Source of the DNA: DAOTUL01 sp034437435
Lineage (GTDB): Bacteria > Chloroflexota > Anaerolineae > Aggregatilineales > Phototrophicaceae
DNA: 10,102 bases
Assembly (NCBI GenBank): GCA_964417785.1
Contig: CAYQJO010000161.1
Span: forward strand, 1 to 10,102
Reading direction: 5' to 3'
Part shown: positions 7,077 to 10,102 of the stretch, in pieces
Layout: each line of letters begins with the position of its first letter
Position numbering within the stretch: position 1 is the stretch's first letter
Position numbers and translations under genes: made by a program
Notes under the pieces: generated by a model
Told to the model about the DNA's origin: nothing
The model's input: only the letters and a program-made list of their open reading frames with translations
The model's database searches: none

Positions 7077-7775
7077 ATGAGTCTCGTTCAGTTAGACAAT
7101 GTGGTCAAAGAATATCGGACGAAAGCGGGGCCGTTCCTGGCGTTGAAGGGTGTCAGCCTGGAAATTAATGAGGGTGAGTTTGTCGGTATTGTCGGGCCAT
7201 CCGGCAGTGGCAAGAGTACTCTGATTAACATGATTACCGGGATCGACCGGCCCACATCCGGCGAGGTTTATGTCGCCGGGGAGCAACTGACCCACATGAA
7301 CGAAAACCAGGTCGCCAAATGGCGCGGGCGCAATGTGGGTGTCGTGTTCCAGTTCTTCCAGCTTTTGCCGACGTTGACTGTGCTGGAAAACCTGATGATG
7401 CCGATGAACTATACCGGCACTTATAAAGGGCAGCGGTCGCAGCGGGCGATGGAGATGTTAGAACTGGTAGATGTACCCGACATCGCCAACAAGTATCCCA
7501 GCCAGATTTCGGGCGGCCAGCAGCAGCGAGCCGCCATCGCACGGGCGTTGGTCAACGACCCGGCGCTTCTAGTGGGTGACGAACCGACTGGCAACCTGGA
7601 TACGGTCTCCGCTGGTTTGATCTTCGCCCTGTTTGAGGACCTTGTATCGCAAGGTAAGACGATTGTGATGGTCACGCACGACAAAGACCTCGCCGGGATG
7701 ATCCCACGAGTGGAAGAAGTGCGCGATGGTCAGCTTGCCAGAGAAGTTGACGAACGCTTGCGGGCTAAGCAATAA
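7077..7775 (+). CDS. ABC transporter ATP-binding protein (MacB/LolD type), second copy
   Basis: A 232-residue ATPase, paralogue of the gene at 3479. Complete nucleotide site: Walker A GPSGSGKS (40-47), Q-loop Gln92 in VFQFFQLLPTLTV, signature ISGGQ (144-148), Walker B LLVGDE (164-169), GNLD D-loop and switch His201. Every catalytic residue is present in both copies, so neither half of a heterodimer would be a degenerate site. Differences from copy one are the Ser in the Walker A loop and signature (GSGKS versus GGGKT; ISGGQ versus LSGGQ) and the lack of the Arg-rich tail. It follows the permease by 13 bases. Its TAA stop is followed directly by an in-frame TAG. A promoter-like sequence for the next two genes overlaps its 3' end. 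The most likely role is to pair with copy one on the two unlike halves of the permease; homodimers are possible. Confidence 0.95.
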   Translation: MSLVQLDNVVKEYRTKAGPFLALKGVSLEINEGEFVGIVGPSGSGKSTLINMITGIDRPTSGEVYVAGEQLTHMNENQVAKWRGRNVGVVFQFFQLLPTLTVLENLMMPMNYTGTYKGQRSQRAMEMLELVDVPDIANKYPSQISGGQQQRAAIARALVNDPALLVGDEPTGNLDTVSAGLIFALFEDLVSQGKTIVMVTHDKDLAGMIPRVEEVRDGQLAREVDERLRAKQ

Positions 7776-7776
7776 T
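7747..7776 (+). promoter_or_regulatory. candidate internal promoter for the STAS/phosphatase pair
   Basis: TTGACG (7747-7752) and AATAAT (7771-7776) each match the sigma70 consensus at five of six bases with an 18-base spacer. Transcription would begin near 7783, about 25 bases before the STAS gene ATG. The site lies in the last codons and stop of ATPase 2. If active, it lets the partner switch be made independently of the ABC genes. Confidence 0.4.
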
Positions 7777-7807
7777 AGAACTGGCACCCAACGCGAAGGA
7801 GCGTAGA

Positions 7808-8140
7808 ATGAACATAAACGAACGTGTGGAGAACGGTGTGAGTGTGTTCACACTGGATGGTCGCATCGACACGCAGGGGGCGGTGGATATGGACCTGGCA
7901 TTGCAGGCTGCCGTTTCCGCTGGCAAGCACAAGATGGTTCTGGATATGTCCGGTGTACGCTACATCAGCAGTGCTGGTCTGCGCACGCTGGCCGATATTC
8001 TGACCAAGAACCGCGAGAATGGGGGCGATTTGAAGCTGGTAGCGCTGCCGCCGAAGGTGATGCGTGTGCTGCAAATCATCGGATTTAACAACTTCTTCTC
8101 GATTTATGAGACGGTTGACGCCGCTGTCGCTGAGTTCTAA
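7808..8140 (+). CDS. STAS-domain anti-sigma factor antagonist
   Basis: A 110-residue single STAS domain of the SpoIIAA/RsbV type. In partner switching the unphosphorylated STAS protein captures an RsbW-like kinase and so frees that kinase's other target; the kinase phosphorylates a serine to end the interaction and a PP2C phosphatase restores it. Marks: VSVFTLDGRID (11-21), VLDMSGVRYISSAGL (44-58), GGDLKLVALP and the IIGF helix near the C-terminus. Aligned with SpoIIAA Ser58 the phospho-acceptor is Ser55 in ISSAGL. The Asp that precedes that serine in SpoIIAA/RsbV is Ser54 here, a form common among STAS proteins paired with GAF-type phosphatases. AAGGAG at 7796-7801 is six bases from the ATG. 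Its likely kinase and phosphatase are both encoded by the next gene. Confidence 0.93.
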   Translation: MNINERVENGVSVFTLDGRIDTQGAVDMDLALQAAVSAGKHKMVLDMSGVRYISSAGLRTLADILTKNRENGGDLKLVALPPKVMRVLQIIGFNNFFSIYETVDAAVAEF

Positions 8141-8178
8141 TCATATCGGGGTGGGCCGATGGCGCACTCCGTTTCAGT

Positions 8179-8185
8179 GAGGAGG
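8179..8185 (+). promoter_or_regulatory. ribosome binding site that decides the phosphatase start
   Basis: GAGGAGG lies six bases before the ATG at 8192. The earlier in-frame ATG at 8159 has only the G-rich GGGGTGGG before it, and its extra 11 codons would translate through this Shine-Dalgarno sequence. Confidence 0.6.
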
Positions 8186-8191
8186 TCGTTG

Positions 8192-9889
8192 ATGCAATCG
8201 TTGGGTGAATTGCGCCTGGAAGCCGCCGTCGAGAATTTGCGCACCGTCTCCTATTTCATCCATGCGCTGGGGGAGCGCCTCGATCTGACGGATAAGACCC
8301 TGTATGAGATCGAACTGGCCGTCGATGAAGCGGTTACAAACATCTTCAAGCACGCTTATCCCGATGGCGAACCCGGTCAGATGATGATCGCCGCCGAGGT
8401 GTTGAATGGCACAGTGCGCATCACCCTCACCGATTGGGGCGAACCGCTGGACCCGAAAAACATCCGCCCGTTCGATCTGGATGCCCCCATCGAAACCCGG
8501 ATCAAGGGGGGGATGGGCCTGTATTTCATCAACCAGCTTATGGACACTGTAACGCGAACGACATCGCCTGTGCGCGGTGGGCCGAACACGCTGACCCTGA
8601 TGAAGCGCATTGAAACGCTCAAGCCCGGTGCACACCGGACCAGCACCATGCGCGAACTGAACGCCATGCTCAATGTCAGTGAAGTGATGACCTTGAGTAC
8701 CGACCTCGATCACCTGCTGTCGTTGATCGTCAACGAACTGGTCAGCGCAATTGATGCGGAACGCGGCACGCTTTATCTCGTCGATGAAAAAACCGGGCAG
8801 CTTTTTTCGCATGTGCTGCTGGAAGAAAGCGGCATACTGCAAGAAATCCGCCTGAATATCGGTGAGGGTATTGCGGGCAAGGTGGCGGCAAGTGGGCGGA
8901 TTATGAATATCCGCGATTGCACCATCCACCCGGATTTCAACCCGGTGTTCGATGAACGCACCGGTCTACAATCGCGGACGATGCTGGTGGCTCCCATGCA
9001 TGACCGCCAGGGCAAAATCATCGGCGTGGTGCAGCTCATCAACAAACGCGATGATGTGTTTACCGCCCGTGATGAACGTCTGTTAACTGCGATGACGGCG
9101 CAGGCGGCGATCAGTGTGGAGAACGCTCGGCTGTATGCGGAGGATATGCAGCGCCAGTTGCTCAACCAGGAACTTGAGACCGCCCGTGCCATCCAGAAGA
9201 GCTTTCTGCCCCAGGAGGTGCCGCAGCATATGGGGTGGGACATCGCCGCTTACTGGCATCCTATGCGTGAGGTGGCCGGTGATTTTTACGACTTTTTCAT
9301 CCTGCCTGATGGTCGGTTGGCGGTGGTCGTCGCGGATGTGTCGGGGAAAGGTGTACCAGCGGCGCTGTTCATGGCGCTCAGTGTCACGGTGCTGCGCTTT
9401 GCAATGGGGTTGAACTTCACGCCGGCGGAGATGCTGAATCACGCCAATACGGGCATGGTCGAGGGCCAGCAGTCCAAGATGTTCACGACCGCCTTCGTCA
9501 CCTATCTCGATTATGACACGGGTGAGATGCAGTTCGCTTCGGCAGGGCATAATCCGCCGCTGCTCTATCGTGCCGAGGAGAGCCGGATTCATTATCTGAT
9601 GGCCTCTGGTGTGGCAATGGGTGTGTTCCGCGAGGCGCGATTTGTGGAAGAGCGCATCACTATCGGTCATGGCGATGTGCTGGTCCTGTATACCGATGGT
9701 ATCACCGAGATCATCAACGACGACGAAGAGGAATTCGGTGAGGAGCGGCTAGAAGCCGTTGTGTTGGCCCACCAGCATGAAGCGGCCCAGGTGTTGGTGG
9801 ACTGCATCATGGAAGCGGTGATGTCCTTTGCTGGTGGTCAGGGCGGCTTTGATGATGAGACGCTGGTGGTGGTCAAACGCGGCGAATAA
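8192..9889 (+). CDS. RsbW-like kinase - GAF - SpoIIE/RsbU-type PP2C phosphatase fusion
   Basis: A cytoplasmic 565-residue regulator (576 if begun at the ATG at 8159). First, a GHKL ATPase of the anti-sigma kinase type, about 9-139: N-box ELAVDEAVTNIFKHAY with Glu46, Asn50 and His54, a DWGEPLDP box at 81-88, and the GGMGLYFI lid region at 106-113. Second, a GAF sensor domain, about 169-309 (RGTLYLVDE, GEGIAGKVAASG, QSRTMLVAPM, GVVQLINKR). Third, a signalling helix, 311-339, ending in ARAIQKSFLP. Fourth, a PP2C-type serine phosphatase, about 349-564, with metal-binding acids in place: GDFYDF (Asp364), ADVSGKG (Asp382), YTDG (Asp502) and FDDET (Asp554/555), plus AGHNPPL at 451-457. It should both phosphorylate (kinase domain) and dephosphorylate (phosphatase domain) the STAS protein encoded just upstream, with the GAF ligand tuning the phosphatase. 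No membrane segment. The last gene before the terminator. No sigma factor is nearby, so the output could be a distant sigma factor or another kinase-bound target. Confidence 0.93.
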   Translation: MQSLGELRLEAAVENLRTVSYFIHALGERLDLTDKTLYEIELAVDEAVTNIFKHAYPDGEPGQMMIAAEVLNGTVRITLTDWGEPLDPKNIRPFDLDAPIETRIKGGMGLYFINQLMDTVTRTTSPVRGGPNTLTLMKRIETLKPGAHRTSTMRELNAMLNVSEVMTLSTDLDHLLSLIVNELVSAIDAERGTLYLVDEKTGQLFSHVLLEESGILQEIRLNIGEGIAGKVAASGRIMNIRDCTIHPDFNPVFDERTGLQSRTMLVAPMHDRQGKIIGVVQLINKRDDVFTARDERLLTAMTAQAAISVENARLYAEDMQRQLLNQELETARAIQKSFLPQEVPQHMGWDIAAYWHPMREVAGDFYDFFILPDGRLAVVVADVSGKGVPAALFMALSVTVLRFAMGLNFTPAEMLNHANTGMVEGQQSKMFTTAFVTYLDYDTGEMQFASAGHNPPLLYRAEESRIHYLMASGVAMGVFREARFVEERITIGHGDVLVLYTDGITEIINDDEEEFGEERLEAVVLAHQHEAAQVLVDCIMEAVMSFAGGQGGFDDETLVVVKRGE

Positions 9890-10102
9890 AGAACTCACCG
9901 CTGATCCGACGGTTTCGTGGGTTTCGGGACTGAACCGGGTGCCGGGATGCGGCTGGACATACGGCGAGGGGTTGAACTTACTTCGCTGGTCTGCATTTGC
10001 GGATAGTGTGCAAGACAACACCCGGTACCGGACCGGGTGTTGGTCTTTATTATAGACAGGTTGCGGTGGGTTTGAGTTAGTGAAGGGGTGGCAGGTTGGT
10101 AA
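9890..10102. other. non-coding end of window
   Basis: No convincing gene is visible in these 213 bases; the content is the terminator hairpin at 10014-10053 and short G-rich stretches. A minus-strand stop codon at 10077-10079 preceded by codons reading TNLPPLH could be the very end of a convergent gene lying beyond the window, but too little is present to judge. Confidence 0.4.
10014..10053 (+). terminator. Rho-independent terminator after the phosphatase gene
   Basis: An 11-base perfect stem, CAACACCCGGT (10016-10026) with ACCGGGTGTTG (10032-10042), closes a five-base loop. It can be extended by GAC/GTC with one bulged G. A T-rich but interrupted tail, TCTTTATTAT, follows. It lies 124 bases after the phosphatase stop and probably ends the rightward operon. 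Confidence 0.75.

Noticed and set aside
7776..7807. Terminator between ATPase 2 and the STAS gene
   Set aside because: The 32 bases contain no stem of useful length and no T-run, so read-through from the ABC genes is expected.
8174..8929. Leftward open frame (251 codons) inside the kinase/phosphatase gene
   Set aside because: Fully antisense to the kinase and GAF domains, whose motifs are unmistakable; the His/Gln-rich reading is typical of a shadow frame.
9083..9670. Leftward open frame (195 codons) inside the phosphatase domain
   Set aside because: Antisense to the PP2C metal-binding motifs; no motif or ribosome binding site of its own.
10077..10102. C-terminal end of a convergent minus-strand gene reading TNLPPLH-stop
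   Set aside because: Only seven codons are inside the window, so it cannot be told from chance.

Overview
The window looks like a chromosomal segment of a bacterium, most likely a member of Chloroflexota (Anaerolineae-like). This is an inference from gene content: an F420-type luciferase-like oxidoreductase, an SLC13 permease with RCK_C domains, a very long fused FtsX-type permease served by two ATPases, and a SpoIIE/RsbW-type partner-switching module. GC content is moderate to high in genes and drops in the intergenic regions. There are no rRNA, tRNA, CRISPR, phage or insertion-sequence signatures. Eight protein genes fill almost the whole window.

Left part (about 1-3260): a short rightward Rid-family gene (68-463) converges on a leftward two-gene unit. 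In that unit an SLC13-type transporter (3257-1326) is followed 11 bases later by an LLM-class flavin/F420 oxidoreductase (1314-460). The two convergent genes overlap by four bases, sharing a palindromic TTAA that supplies both stop codons.

Middle (3258-3478): a 220-base AT-rich divergent intergenic region with candidate promoters in both directions.

Right part (3479-9889): five rightward genes. They are ABC ATPase 1, a 942-residue permease containing two FtsX halves, ABC ATPase 2, a STAS-domain anti-sigma antagonist, and a three-domain RsbW-like kinase / GAF / PP2C phosphatase protein. Gaps are 12, 13, 32 and about 51 bases, and a strong hairpin terminator follows at about 10014-10053. The ABC genes plausibly form one MacB/LolCDE-like complex in which the single permease replaces the usual permease dimer. 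The last two genes form a nearly self-contained partner switch: phosphatase and kinase in one chain, STAS protein as the phospho-switch. No sigma factor or other output target is in the window. A good promoter-like sequence at the 3' end of ATPase 2 suggests the switch may also be transcribed on its own.

The points most worth a second look are the joining of the partner switch to the ABC operon, the kinase-GAF-phosphatase architecture, and the asymmetric fused permease with its two complete ATPases.
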